The notes beneath the pieces are model-generated. The model had not been told where the DNA came from, made no database searches, and worked only from the letters and a program-made list of their open reading frames with translations. Position numbers and translations under genes: made by a program. Shown here one piece after another: positions 49,170 to 58,574 of a DNA stretch of 64,000 nt. Positions within the stretch are counted from its first letter, which is position 1, and every line of letters starts with the position of its first letter. Source of the DNA: Chloroflexota bacterium (lineage in GTDB: Bacteria > Chloroflexota > Anaerolineae > Anaerolineales > UBA11579); contig JABFGG010000013.1 of the NCBI GenBank assembly GCA_013112575.1, forward strand, positions 1 through 64,000, read 5' to 3'.

Positions 49170-50390
49170 TTACCGCTTTAATCTACGTTGCAACCTTTGC
49201 TGGCGATGTTCCAACTGCGGCTGCCATGTGTAACGGTCCAGACGCGAGAACTCCGGTAGATGAACGATTGCCAGTGCCGCCTCTGTCCAGCGCAAAGCCT
49301 CGTCGAATTTGCTCTCTCGGTGCTCGTAGTGCTTGGCCAGTTCCACGTGCGCATACACTTCGCCATCCGCGGCTGCCTGGTACCACAGGCTCAGCGCAGC
49401 GGTGATGTCCCCCCGGCGACGGTGCAATACCGCCAGGCGCTCCATGGTGCTGGTAGTCAGGGACTGGGGCAACTCTTTTTTCAAACTGCTTTCCATGATT
49501 TCTGCTGCCTGATCTTGGAAGCCCAGGTCTTCATATAAACGTCCCACGGCCAGCAGATCTTCGGCGTATTCCACCGCCCCATTCAGCGGCTCGGCCAACA
49601 TGGCTGCCATATGATCCAACAGCACGACCATGCTGAGGATGTCCTCGGCGTTGTGGTACAGCACGCTTTTCATCGGGCGCGCATCCCCATCGCGTAAATA
49701 ATTGAAATACATCTGGGGGATCATCCAGCCGGGTACATCTTCTTCGCTACGCGCATGTTCCAATACGGCCACTTCCAGGTCACCAAGGGCGCGGCTTGGC
49801 AAACGTTCCCTCCAAAGACGGCGGGCCAGATGCAGCAGGTCGAGGTGGGCGGCGTCGGCCAGGGGTGGGCGTTCGCCATTGGTGATGTAGCGGGCATTCA
49901 ACAGGGGGATGTCAAAGGATTTGCCATTAAAGGTCACCACGGTTTCACAGGGCGACAGGAATTCGTCCAGCAAGGCCAGTTGTGCTGGCTCCTCAGCCGG
50001 ATCGCGCATGAAGAATTGTGCGAGATGGAGACCATCGTCTTCAAAACGCCCGACCCCGATCAGGAAAGCATAGGTTCCGCTGCCTGAGGCCAGCCCCGTC
50101 GTTTCAGTATCCAGGAAGGCAAACTTATTATGCTCGCAGGTTGCGACGCGTTCATCTCGTCCCCAGGCGGCCATCATCTCCATCGGTGCGCTCATTTGTA
50201 ATGGCGCCTTGCCATGCTCGTGTTCAAATGGATAGACCGTTTCCAAAACAAAACTATCCCCAAAGGGTGTGTTGCGCAGCTCCCCATCAACGACCTGCTC
50301 AAGAGGATATTTTTTCTTGAGGCGCGCTGATAGGCCCTGTGAACCCAGGTTAACCCCCATGGATTTGAGACGGTCAGAAATGGAAGGCAT
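49170..50390 (-). CDS. YprB-type RNase H-like exonuclease with TPR repeats
   Basis: The product has 406 residues. The RNase H-like domain (~75-250) has the DEDD-type signature AFLDTETTGLASGSGTYAFLIGVGRF, then VVTFNGKSFDIPLLNARY and HNAEDILSMV with the last Asp. The C-terminal part (~265-400) has TPR-like helix pairs (AVEYAEDLLAVGRLYEDLGFQDQA and RRRGDITAALSLWYQAAADGEVYAHVELAKHYEHRESKFDEALRW). It follows the family of YprB proteins found next to MrfA-like helicases. The helicase is 1.9 kb away on the same strand, with one gene between. Confidence 0.88.
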   Translation of the reverse strand: MPSISDRLKSMGVNLGSQGLSARLKKKYPLEQVVDGELRNTPFGDSFVLETVYPFEHEHGKAPLQMSAPMEMMAAWGRDERVATCEHNKFAFLDTETTGLASGSGTYAFLIGVGRFEDDGLHLAQFFMRDPAEEPAQLALLDEFLSPCETVVTFNGKSFDIPLLNARYITNGERPPLADAAHLDLLHLARRLWRERLPSRALGDLEVAVLEHARSEEDVPGWMIPQMYFNYLRDGDARPMKSVLYHNAEDILSMVVLLDHMAAMLAEPLNGAVEYAEDLLAVGRLYEDLGFQDQAAEIMESSLKKELPQSLTTSTMERLAVLHRRRGDITAALSLWYQAAADGEVYAHVELAKHYEHRESKFDEALRWTEAALAIVHLPEFSRLDRYTWQPQLEHRQQRLQRRLKR

Positions 50391-50488
50391 TATCAGTCTA
50401 TTGCATTAGCCAGTATTTGGGTACATTTTTGCATATTATTACATGATTCTAAGCTGCTTTTTGTGAGGGATACCTTATCATTGCACTT

Positions 50489-52090
50489 ATGAAGATAACG
50501 TCAATCCGTTCTATAGGCCTCTACTTCTTCTGGATTTTTGCAGTCCTGGTCTTTGTTGTTTTATCGGGCTACGGAGAAAGTATGACTAACAACGTTGGCT
50601 ATGCCAGCGGCGTTAGTGTTATCAGGAACCGGCTCACTATCGTGGAGCCAGAAGCGGGCACTCTCTGGCTGGCAGGAGACACAGTTGAGATCCGTTGGGT
50701 AGCGAAAGATATTGAATTGACCGATGTGCGCCTGGGCTTGTTCAAGGATCGGGAATTGGTGCAAATGATCCCGGCAGAGTTGAAAGGCACGCATTCCATT
50801 ACCTGGCAGGTTCCCGAAGATGTCGAATGGGGGGATGATTACCACGTTCGCTTGGAAGGCGGCGGCGGGCGTCACGTAGATGAAAGTCTTGTTTTTCGGA
50901 TCGAGGGACCCATTTTTGGCTGGGAACGACACGTGATCTCATCCCTATGGGGCGGCCCGGATGGGGCTCGTTTTGTGGATACCAACGATGACGGTTTGTT
51001 GGACATAGTATCGGCCTATGAGAGTAGCGGGCAGGTCATGCTCTACCAGAACCCCGGCCTTGATGCTATCCGTGAGGAGTGGCCGGGCGTCGAAGTCGGC
51101 AACGTGCCCCGCGGTGAAGATGCCTTTGGCATCGACCTGGATGACAATGGCATTATCGATGTGGTCTCTTCTCACGAGGGCGACACCCTGGGACTATATG
51201 TACACTGGGCCCCCGAAAACCCGGATGATTATCTGGACAGTACTGCCTGGCAAACCGAACTCTTTGAGCAGTCACAGGGTCGTGCCTGGATGTATGCGAT
51301 TGCAATGGACGTCAACGAAGATGGGCACATGGACATCGTGGCGGGTAGCAAGGACGATTTCTACAACAACCGCAATGCTGATGGCGAGATGGGCTGGTTC
51401 GAGTCCCCGCCGGATAACAAGCGCGACCTGAGCGCCTGGCAATATCATCTCATAGACAGGCCCGGCTGGACCATGAACATGATCCCCTACGACGTGGACC
51501 TGGATGGCGACCTCGACATCGTGATGAGCGACCGTGACGCTGATGAGGAACATCAGGGTGTGCGCTGGGTGGAGAACCCTGGCAAGAACTGGGAAAGGGA
51601 GTGGAAGACCCATTTCCTGGGCGACACCGCCGGCACCTGGCCGATGTTCATGGCCATTGGTGACCTGGATGGCGATAGTGTCGATGAGTTCATCGCCCCT
51701 GAATCGAGCACCAATGAGGTCATCATCGTGCGTCGTGACGAGGCCGACGATCAGGTGGGACTTACTACCAGCTTTGTAACTTTCGAGCCTACTGCCAGAA
51801 CGGGCTCTTTTAAAGGCATCCAGGTGGCCGACATCGACATGGATGGGCGCCTGGACCTCTTCCTGACCTTTGCCAACGCTGGCAATGGTCTTATCGCAGC
51901 AGGCTGGCTGCGCAATGTGGCAGGGGAAGATGGCATCGAGTGGGAGTGGAACGACGTCTCCGGCAGGGAGGGTGTCAAGATGGACCAGGCCTTTTTCTAT
52001 GACTTCGACCATGATGGTGATCTGGACGTCATCACCACCGACGAAGGCGACCTGGGCATCATCTGGTTCGAAAACCCACTAATTGAATAA
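50489..52090 (+). CDS. Secreted FG-GAP/VCBS-repeat protein
   Basis: The product has 533 residues. After an N-terminal membrane/signal segment (~10-28) comes a GPI-anchored-like or Kre9-type domain (~50-130, PEAGTLWLAGDTVEIRWVA), then at least six VCBS/FG-GAP-like repeats, each with a Ca2+-loop pattern: DTNDDGLLDIV, DLDDNGIIDVV, DVNEDGHMDIV, DVDLDGDLDIV, DLDGDSVDEFI, DIDMDGRLDLF and DFDHDGDLDVI. It probably forms a propeller that binds calcium, outside the membrane. TATCAT lies 7 bases before the ATG. Confidence 0.82.
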   Translation: MKITSIRSIGLYFFWIFAVLVFVVLSGYGESMTNNVGYASGVSVIRNRLTIVEPEAGTLWLAGDTVEIRWVAKDIELTDVRLGLFKDRELVQMIPAELKGTHSITWQVPEDVEWGDDYHVRLEGGGGRHVDESLVFRIEGPIFGWERHVISSLWGGPDGARFVDTNDDGLLDIVSAYESSGQVMLYQNPGLDAIREEWPGVEVGNVPRGEDAFGIDLDDNGIIDVVSSHEGDTLGLYVHWAPENPDDYLDSTAWQTELFEQSQGRAWMYAIAMDVNEDGHMDIVAGSKDDFYNNRNADGEMGWFESPPDNKRDLSAWQYHLIDRPGWTMNMIPYDVDLDGDLDIVMSDRDADEEHQGVRWVENPGKNWEREWKTHFLGDTAGTWPMFMAIGDLDGDSVDEFIAPESSTNEVIIVRRDEADDQVGLTTSFVTFEPTARTGSFKGIQVADIDMDGRLDLFLTFANAGNGLIAAGWLRNVAGEDGIEWEWNDVSGREGVKMDQAFFYDFDHDGDLDVITTDEGDLGIIWFENPLIE

Positions 52091-52267
52091 CTAAACTAAT
52101 CCCTCATACAATAACTCACAGTAATCTGTGTTCATCCATATTTATCTGTGGTTTCTATTCTCCAGTCTCGAATCCCTCTGCTCTTTGCCGCTGTGGTTAA
52201 ACACTTCACAATCACATTCCCAAAGCAGCTTCCATTCGTGCTATTCGTTTATTCGTGTCATTCGTGA
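52091..52267. repeat. Degenerate ATTCGTG-rich repeat region
   Basis: The stretch between genes contains TCTGTGTTCATCC, ATCTGTGGTT and a run of imperfect tandem ATTCGTG units (ATTCGTGCTATTCGTTTATT and CGTGTCATTCGTG, 52225-52267). Similar CTGTGTTCATT appears at 63317. It looks like the remains of intergenic repeats; no gene is seen. Confidence 0.4.
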
Positions 52268-54805
52268 TTAATCTCCCTCCCTCTCAGCCTCAACCCCCAC
52301 CGCCAAACTCTTCAACAGCGCCAGCGTTTCCTTCTTGCTCCCCACCCCCAGCTCACCCCCCGGCCCCACGCACGACGGGCAGCCATCTGTACACTCACAT
52401 TCTGCCACCAGTTCGTAAGCGCGCAACATCAATTCATCATGCAGCTCAAAGAGGCGCTGGCTGAAGCCTAAACCCGCCGGGATGTTCTCGTATAGGGCCA
52501 CCGCCGGTTGCCCCTCGGCGAATTGCGCCTGCGGGTCGGCGTGTACGCCCAGGTCGCGGCTGTCGCACATCAGGAACAGCGGCGCTAAATGGCTGAGCGT
52601 GTACGCCAAACCGGAAAGCCCGCTGCGCATGCGCACCACACTCTCGGCGCGGCGGTGGCAGTTGGGGCATAGGGTGATGAGGTTCTCCAGCCGGTTGGCT
52701 TCTTCGTAGCCGTCGAAGGCCCGGAACGGTATCTTGTGGTGCACGTCGTGAGCCCGGCCGTCTTCCGGTGTGCCGCAATGCTGGCAGCTATGTTTGTCGC
52801 GTTCCCGCACCAGCTTCTTTTGCGCATTCCAGTTGGGGCCGTAGTTGTTGGGGTCGTTGCTCCACAAGCCCTGTTCACGCAGAGCCTCTATCGTTTCTTC
52901 CGGCAGTGTCAGCCAGTAGCCGCTGGTCTGCAATTCGGTCGGCGGCAGGTCCACCTCGCCCACGCCCAGTCGTTCGTGCGTATACCACTGGATCTTGTGA
53001 TAGCCTGTGATCTGGTTGGTGATGGATAGCTCCCCATACGACTTTTGCGCCCCCGTCGCGGGTTCCGTTTCCGTCTCCTCGATCACCGCCACGGTCGAGT
53101 CACTTTTCGGCTCGGTGTAGTAGTCCAGTTCGGTGGGCCGCAGGCGCGCCACGTTCTCCAGCAGATCCAGGTCTTCCACGATATAGGTGCGCGCCTCGTG
53201 CAGGTAAATGGCTTGGGGGTGCACCATCCAGTGGGCGCTGCTGCTGTCGATCTCGCCGATCACCCGCCAGGCATCCTCCAGCCAGGCGTGCAATACCACG
53301 CTGTCCGTCGAGGCGCTGCGCAAGGAGATCTCCTGGGCCGGATAACCCTCCGCCATCCAGAAATATTTGTCGTTCGACTCGTGCAGCACTTCAGCCTCTT
53401 GCAGCAATTGGAGGAACTCCAGCACTTGGTCCGCTTCCACCTCCCCGAACTGCTCGCCCTTTTGGAAGGGCAGCTCGAAAGCTGCGCAGCGGATGTGCCC
53501 CAGCAGGATCAGCAGGTTGTCAGGGTTGACCAAGGCCTGCTCCGGCGAACGCCCGAAGAAGTAATCGGGGTGCCTGGCCAGGAACTGGTCCAATGGGTTG
53601 GCCGAGGTCAGCAAAGCCGCCAGTGAGGTATCCGTGGCGCGCCCCGCACGCCCGGCTTGCTGCCAGGTGGCCGCAATGCTGCCTGGGTAGCCCGCCAGCA
53701 CAGCCGCGTCCATGCCCCCGATGTCGATACCCAGTTCCAGGGCGGTGGTGGCTACCACAGCGCGCACCTCTCCGGAGCGTAAACCCGCTTCGATCTCTCG
53801 GCGGTGGCGTGGCATGTAGCCGCCGCGGTAGCCGCGTATCTTTTTGGGATTGGCCCCGGGCGACTCACGCAGATAATTGAGCATCACTTCCACCGTGCGG
53901 CGCGCTTTGCCGAACAGAATAGTCTGTACGTCGTAGGCCAGCAGGTCTTCAGCCAGGCGTACGCTCTCTTGCAGCACACTGTGGCGGATACCCAACTGCT
54001 CGTCCACGATGGGCGGGTTGTAGATCAGGAAATGTTTGGGGCCGCTCGGCGCGCCGTCCTCGTCGATCAGTGTGACCTTTTCCTCGGTCAGCCATTTGGC
54101 CAGCTCGATGGGGTTGGCGATGGTCGCCGAAGTGAGGATGAACTGCGGGTTGGCCCCGTAAAACCGCGTGATTCGCTTCAAGCGCCGCAGTACGTTGGCT
54201 ACATGTGAACCGAACACGCCGCGGTAAGTGTGCATCTCGTCGATCACGATGTACTGCAAATTGGCGAAATACTCGGCCCACTTGGCATGGTAGGGCAGCA
54301 CGCCCATGTGCAGCATGTCTGGGTTGGAGATGATGATGCGCGCCTCGCGCCGCACTTTGGGCCGCGCCGCCGAGGGTGTATCACCGTCGTAGGTCGCCAC
54401 GGGCACCTGCACGCTGGCGGGCAGGGCATCGTTCCACTGGGTCAGTTCGTCTTTCTGGTCCTGCGAGAGGGCTTTGGTGGGGAACAGGTACAGGGCCCGC
54501 GCCTGCGGGTCGCGGCTCAGGCGGTCGAGGACGGGCAGGTTGTAACACAGCGTTTTGCCACTGGCTGTGCCCGTCACCACTACCAGGTTCTCCCCCGCTT
54601 TGGCCGCTTCCCAGGCCTGTGCTTGATGGCTATATAGCTGCGTATAGCCGCGTTGGCCTAAAGCCCTTTGCAGTTCAGGATGCAAAGCTTCAGGGATTTC
54701 AGCCAGTTGCGCTTCGCGGGCAGGCAGCGTGCGCCACTCGACTACGTTGCCGCCAATCGTGGGCTCGCTGCGCCAGCGGGAGAGGAGGGAGGGCAAGGAG
54801 GACAT
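52268..54805 (-). CDS. MrfA-like DEAH helicase with inserted HNH nuclease
   Basis: The product has 845 residues. The helicase core covers ~45-480: Q motif YSHQAQAWEAA, Walker A TGTASGKT, DEMH box VIDEMHTYRG, SAT motif LTSATIAN, and motif VI QQAGRAGR. The C-terminal DUF1998 zinc part (ECECTDGCPSC near residue 808-818) is the MrfA/Hrq1 family signature. Between them an HNH domain is inserted: CQHC (~673-676), DVHHKIP with H689-H690, ENLITLCPNCHRRAE to ~713. MrfA-type helicases repair mitomycin damage with a YprB-type nuclease. A helicase and nuclease on one chain is unusual. Confidence 0.88.
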   Translation of the reverse strand: MSSLPSLLSRWRSEPTIGGNVVEWRTLPAREAQLAEIPEALHPELQRALGQRGYTQLYSHQAQAWEAAKAGENLVVVTGTASGKTLCYNLPVLDRLSRDPQARALYLFPTKALSQDQKDELTQWNDALPASVQVPVATYDGDTPSAARPKVRREARIIISNPDMLHMGVLPYHAKWAEYFANLQYIVIDEMHTYRGVFGSHVANVLRRLKRITRFYGANPQFILTSATIANPIELAKWLTEEKVTLIDEDGAPSGPKHFLIYNPPIVDEQLGIRHSVLQESVRLAEDLLAYDVQTILFGKARRTVEVMLNYLRESPGANPKKIRGYRGGYMPRHRREIEAGLRSGEVRAVVATTALELGIDIGGMDAAVLAGYPGSIAATWQQAGRAGRATDTSLAALLTSANPLDQFLARHPDYFFGRSPEQALVNPDNLLILLGHIRCAAFELPFQKGEQFGEVEADQVLEFLQLLQEAEVLHESNDKYFWMAEGYPAQEISLRSASTDSVVLHAWLEDAWRVIGEIDSSSAHWMVHPQAIYLHEARTYIVEDLDLLENVARLRPTELDYYTEPKSDSTVAVIEETETEPATGAQKSYGELSITNQITGYHKIQWYTHERLGVGEVDLPPTELQTSGYWLTLPEETIEALREQGLWSNDPNNYGPNWNAQKKLVRERDKHSCQHCGTPEDGRAHDVHHKIPFRAFDGYEEANRLENLITLCPNCHRRAESVVRMRSGLSGLAYTLSHLAPLFLMCDSRDLGVHADPQAQFAEGQPAVALYENIPAGLGFSQRLFELHDELMLRAYELVAECECTDGCPSCVGPGGELGVGSKKETLALLKSLAVGVEAEREGD

Positions 54806-55055
54806 AGAAGGGGGCTAAGTATACTTGTCCAGTTTGTGATTATTGGTCAGATTTATGATTTTCGCACTTTGGCTGGATGAATCACACGTTACTGATTTGT
54901 AAATAGGGATTAGCTGGATTTGTGATATTCTGTATATAAGTACTCATAGAACCTCTAGTCATGCTTTAGTGTGGACGCTCCTTAAATTAGTTTCACATGG
55001 AATGCGATCATTGATACCCAACTAATGACCTACAAGGGCGTGGGAGGGGGAATTG

Positions 55056-58000
55056 ATGGTACTTAAGCGCCTGGAACAATATATAAAAGCGCCTCAATTT
55101 GCGGATGGGGAAAAGACGCGGGTGGCCCAAGCACTTAACACTATAGTGTTCATTATTTTTACTTTAGCAATATTCTATCTGATAATCGATTGGATACGAA
55201 TCGGGGTGAATACAGCCAACTCGAGTACTTTTGTTATGTTACTTATTGTGATTGGCGGCCTGAAATATCTTTTGCACCGCGGCGTTGTTAACGCTGCAAG
55301 TTGGATTTTAGTACTTGCTTTTTGGCTTGGGATCATGCTGGCCTCCTATTTTACAGGCGGTACCCTCAATCCTGGTCTGGCTACATTTATGGCTCTGCCA
55401 ATTATCGCTACAGTATTGATCGGCGCCCGGGCCTCTATCGTAATGTCGTTTATTGGCATTGTTGGTGTCTGGGGATTGTATACCTTAGGGCAGCTTGGTA
55501 GACTTCCGCCTTCTATCCTTGCGCCCAATGCATTCGATTTTGCCATTAATACAACGATCAATCTGGCCCTTGCCTCAATTCTGCTCTACTGGACGGCCAC
55601 GAGACTCCAGAAAGCTGTAGCGCAACTAGGCTATAGTGAAGCGCGTTTCAGGGACCTATCCAATGCCACTGTGGAAGGCATCGTTATTCATGAAGACGGC
55701 GTCATCGTAGATGCTAATCAATCTTTTGTAACCATGTTTGGATATGATTCTGCAAGTGAGATTATTGGTAAGGATGTATTACCGGTCTTGGTGCCGGCAG
55801 ACTCCCAAGAACTAGTTTTAAATAAGATCGACTCGCAATTTAATGGCATTTATGAAAGCATTCTCCAACGCAAGGACCGAAGTACTTTTCCCGCAGAAAT
55901 AGAGGTGCGCGAAACTGAACACAATGGCCGCCGAGTTCGCGTAGGTGCTGTACGTGATATCACCAGGATCAAGGAAGTGGAGAATGAATTGCGCGAGAGT
56001 GAAGAGCGCTACCGTCAGATATTCACTCTCACCCACGACTATGCCTACGTTGATCGTGTCGAGCCAGATGGCAGCGTAACGGTTGAATGGATCACTAGTG
56101 GGGCTATGAAAGTTACTGACTATTCATTTGAAGAGATGCAGGACCCCACCATTTGGTTTAGGATGGTCTACCCCGAGGACCTTCCTGTTTTTGAGGAACA
56201 TGCAACACTTGTGCTTTCAGGTCAAGTTGACACTGCAGAATTTCGGATCATTACCAAAAATGGTGAAATTCGTTGGCTAAGGGACTCAAGCTATCCGATT
56301 TGGGACAAAGAACAAAAACGTGTCATTCGTCTGGTCGGTGCCGCTGGGGACATCACCAAACGCAAGCAGGCGGAGGAGGCGCTGCAAGACTCACAAGAAC
56401 AATTCCGTGCGTTATCTGAAGCATCGTTTGAAGCTATATTTCTCTCGGAGGAGGGCATATGCGTGGGACAAAATTTGGCTGCCGAGAAAATGTTTGGTTA
56501 TACTCTTATCGAGGCCATTGGTCAGCCTGGCACCAATTGGATAGCTCCGGAAGACCGCGATGCTGTTGTTCAGAATATGCTCTCAGGTCACGAAGAGGCT
56601 TACCAGGCTGTAGCTTTACGCAAAGATGGCTCCACATTCCCAGCTGAACTACGGGGCAAGATGATGCGATACCAGGGGCGTGAGGTTCGGGTCACATCAC
56701 TGCGTGATATTACCGAGCGAAAGAAAGCTGAGGAAGAACTTAATCACTTAGCCACGCATGACATGCTGACTGGGTTGCCAAATCGTACTCTTTTCGACGA
56801 TCGACTTTCCCATGCGATTGAAGTCGCCAAACGCAAAAAAGACCAACTAGCTGTCCTCTTCCTTGATCTGGACAACTTTAAATCAGTTAATGATGCTTTC
56901 GGGCACAAACAAGGAGATAGGTTATTACAAACCATCGCACAGCGACTTATGGATAATGTGCGTCAAAGCGATACGGTTGCTCGCCTTGGCGGGGACGAAT
57001 TCGCTATTTTGCTTGAGGGTATCTCGACTCCATCTGATGTCTTGCCTACAGTTAACAAGATCCTCCAGGGAGTGGCTGAGCCTTTCACACTCCAGGATGC
57101 AGAAGCTTTTATCACCGGTAGCATCGGTATCAGCCTGTTCCCCACCGATGGTGCGGACCCCGACACATTGATACAAAACGCTGACCGGGCTATGTATCGG
57201 TCTAAAGAAGAAGGGAAAAACAACTTCCGCTTCTTTTCTGCTGCCATGAAAGCGGATGTTTTAGAACGCCTGGAACTAAAAAACCAGTTGCGCAATGCAC
57301 TTGAACGTCAAGAGTTTGTGATCCATTACCAACCACAAATCGATGCACGCACCGGAAAAGCTAACGGCGTTGAAGCCTTGTTGCGATGGCAGCATCCCGA
57401 GCGTGGCATTCTCATGGCAAATGATTTCATCGCTCTGGCCGAAGAGACCGGCCTGATTGTGCCAATTGGCGAATGGGTCTTAGAAACAGCCTGCCAGCAA
57501 ATGAAACACTGGCAAAACGAAGGGCTTCAGGTGTCACGTCTTGCTGTCAATTTATCAGAACGCGAAATTAAACGCACCGATCTCGGTAAAACTATTGAGG
57601 CGATCCTAAAGAATACTGGACTTGAACCCGATGCACTGGAATTAGAGTTGACGGAAAACATTCTCTTCCAGGATATGCCCAAAGTTCTTACTCTATTGCT
57701 TGATCTAAAAGGCTTGGGTGTGAGATTAGCCTTGGACGATTTTGGTACTGGATACTCCACGCTGGGTCAGCTAGCGCACTTCCCCCTTGACACGCTCAAA
57801 ATTGATCAACATTTTGCCTCCCATTTGATGTCCTCGAACAATGATGCTGCGATTGTTGATGGAATCATCACCATTGCAAAGAATCTCGGAGTTGCCGTTA
57901 TTGCAGAAGGAGTGGAAGATCATAGACAGTTGGCCTCCTACCAATCAAAGGGCTGTCACCATATCCAGGGTTGGGTCTTCAGTAAAGCAAAATCTGCAGA

Positions 58001-58064
58001 ACAGCTCGAAACGATTCTCCGGGATGGTATCCAAAGACCGCAACTTGTATTCAAGTTCGAATAG
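55056..58064 (+). CDS. Membrane PAS-GGDEF-EAL protein
   Basis: ATG 55056 (GGGAGGGG 5 bases upstream) gives 1002 residues. Five to six membrane helices (~28-185) are followed by three PAS/PAC modules (~195-310, ~320-440, ~445-565), each with the ALRKDGSTFPAEL-type core, then GGDEF (~570-735) with intact GGDEF in RLGGDEFAILLEG, and EAL (~745-990) with EALLRW, LTENI and DDFGTGYS motifs. Both catalytic motifs look intact, so it may make and break cyclic-di-GMP, with one domain dominant. It is a single gene. Confidence 0.92.
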   Translation: MVLKRLEQYIKAPQFADGEKTRVAQALNTIVFIIFTLAIFYLIIDWIRIGVNTANSSTFVMLLIVIGGLKYLLHRGVVNAASWILVLAFWLGIMLASYFTGGTLNPGLATFMALPIIATVLIGARASIVMSFIGIVGVWGLYTLGQLGRLPPSILAPNAFDFAINTTINLALASILLYWTATRLQKAVAQLGYSEARFRDLSNATVEGIVIHEDGVIVDANQSFVTMFGYDSASEIIGKDVLPVLVPADSQELVLNKIDSQFNGIYESILQRKDRSTFPAEIEVRETEHNGRRVRVGAVRDITRIKEVENELRESEERYRQIFTLTHDYAYVDRVEPDGSVTVEWITSGAMKVTDYSFEEMQDPTIWFRMVYPEDLPVFEEHATLVLSGQVDTAEFRIITKNGEIRWLRDSSYPIWDKEQKRVIRLVGAAGDITKRKQAEEALQDSQEQFRALSEASFEAIFLSEEGICVGQNLAAEKMFGYTLIEAIGQPGTNWIAPEDRDAVVQNMLSGHEEAYQAVALRKDGSTFPAELRGKMMRYQGREVRVTSLRDITERKKAEEELNHLATHDMLTGLPNRTLFDDRLSHAIEVAKRKKDQLAVLFLDLDNFKSVNDAFGHKQGDRLLQTIAQRLMDNVRQSDTVARLGGDEFAILLEGISTPSDVLPTVNKILQGVAEPFTLQDAEAFITGSIGISLFPTDGADPDTLIQNADRAMYRSKEEGKNNFRFFSAAMKADVLERLELKNQLRNALERQEFVIHYQPQIDARTGKANGVEALLRWQHPERGILMANDFIALAEETGLIVPIGEWVLETACQQMKHWQNEGLQVSRLAVNLSEREIKRTDLGKTIEAILKNTGLEPDALELELTENILFQDMPKVLTLLLDLKGLGVRLALDDFGTGYSTLGQLAHFPLDTLKIDQHFASHLMSSNNDAAIVDGIITIAKNLGVAVIAEGVEDHRQLASYQSKGCHHIQGWVFSKAKSAEQLETILRDGIQRPQLVFKFE

Positions 58065-58115
58065 TTCTTTACTTCTTTATCGAAGAGCAGTAGAAGATAA
58101 TCCTAAAACCGCGTA

Positions 58116-58138
58116 TATAGTTTGCGAAGCAAACTATA
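58116..58138 (+). terminator. Hairpin after the GGDEF-EAL gene
   Basis: TATAGTTTGC (58116-58125) pairs with GCAAACTATA (58129-58138) around GAA. The 3' flank (GTTGTT) is a weak T-tract. It lies 51 bases after the stop. Confidence 0.6.
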
Positions 58139-58208
58139 GTTGTTAGACAAGTACTAGTACCCCCCCCGCAAACACCTCATTAATTATTTGCCGTAGAGTT
58201 AGCAATCC

Positions 58209-58565
58209 CTACGTTTGTCCACCCCCCTCATGCCAGCCGTAGGCGGCCGTCACCGGCACAACAAACATGAAACCCGTATTCTCTTCTTCCAGCGGGCCAA
58301 TGATCTTTTCCGTGATCCTCACCACCCGCTCCACCGTCTCCATATCGCGCACCACAGAGAAAATCGTGCGGTGGCGCTCCTCATCCTTTTTCTCCAGGTC
58401 GCTCAGGCTGGGCAGCAGCGGCAGATCATCGCGCATGCCCATCTGGGCGCGCACGAATCCCATGCTTTCCAGGATGGTAGCCCCCGGCACCCCGGCCCGT
58501 TCCCAGGCTTCCAATAAAGTGCTGCATGTGTTGGGGTCGTTAATTACCAGAACAATCAGATGCAT
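58209..58565 (-). CDS. PII-like signalling protein
   Basis: The product has 118 residues with a ferredoxin-like pattern of PII-type proteins: MHLIVLVINDPNTCSTLLEAWERAGVPGATILESMG, then IFSVVRDMETVERVVRITEKIIGPLEEENTGFMFVVPV. The T-loop region (~40-65) is different from GlnB and lacks the usual Tyr for uridylylation. It is encoded 9 bases after a CPA2 antiporter gene on the same strand, so it probably regulates it, as SbtB-like PII proteins do for other membrane transporters. Ligand unknown. Confidence 0.7.
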   Translation of the reverse strand: MHLIVLVINDPNTCSTLLEAWERAGVPGATILESMGFVRAQMGMRDDLPLLPSLSDLEKKDEERHRTIFSVVRDMETVERVVRITEKIIGPLEEENTGFMFVVPVTAAYGWHEGGGQT

Positions 58566-58574
58566 AGCACACCT

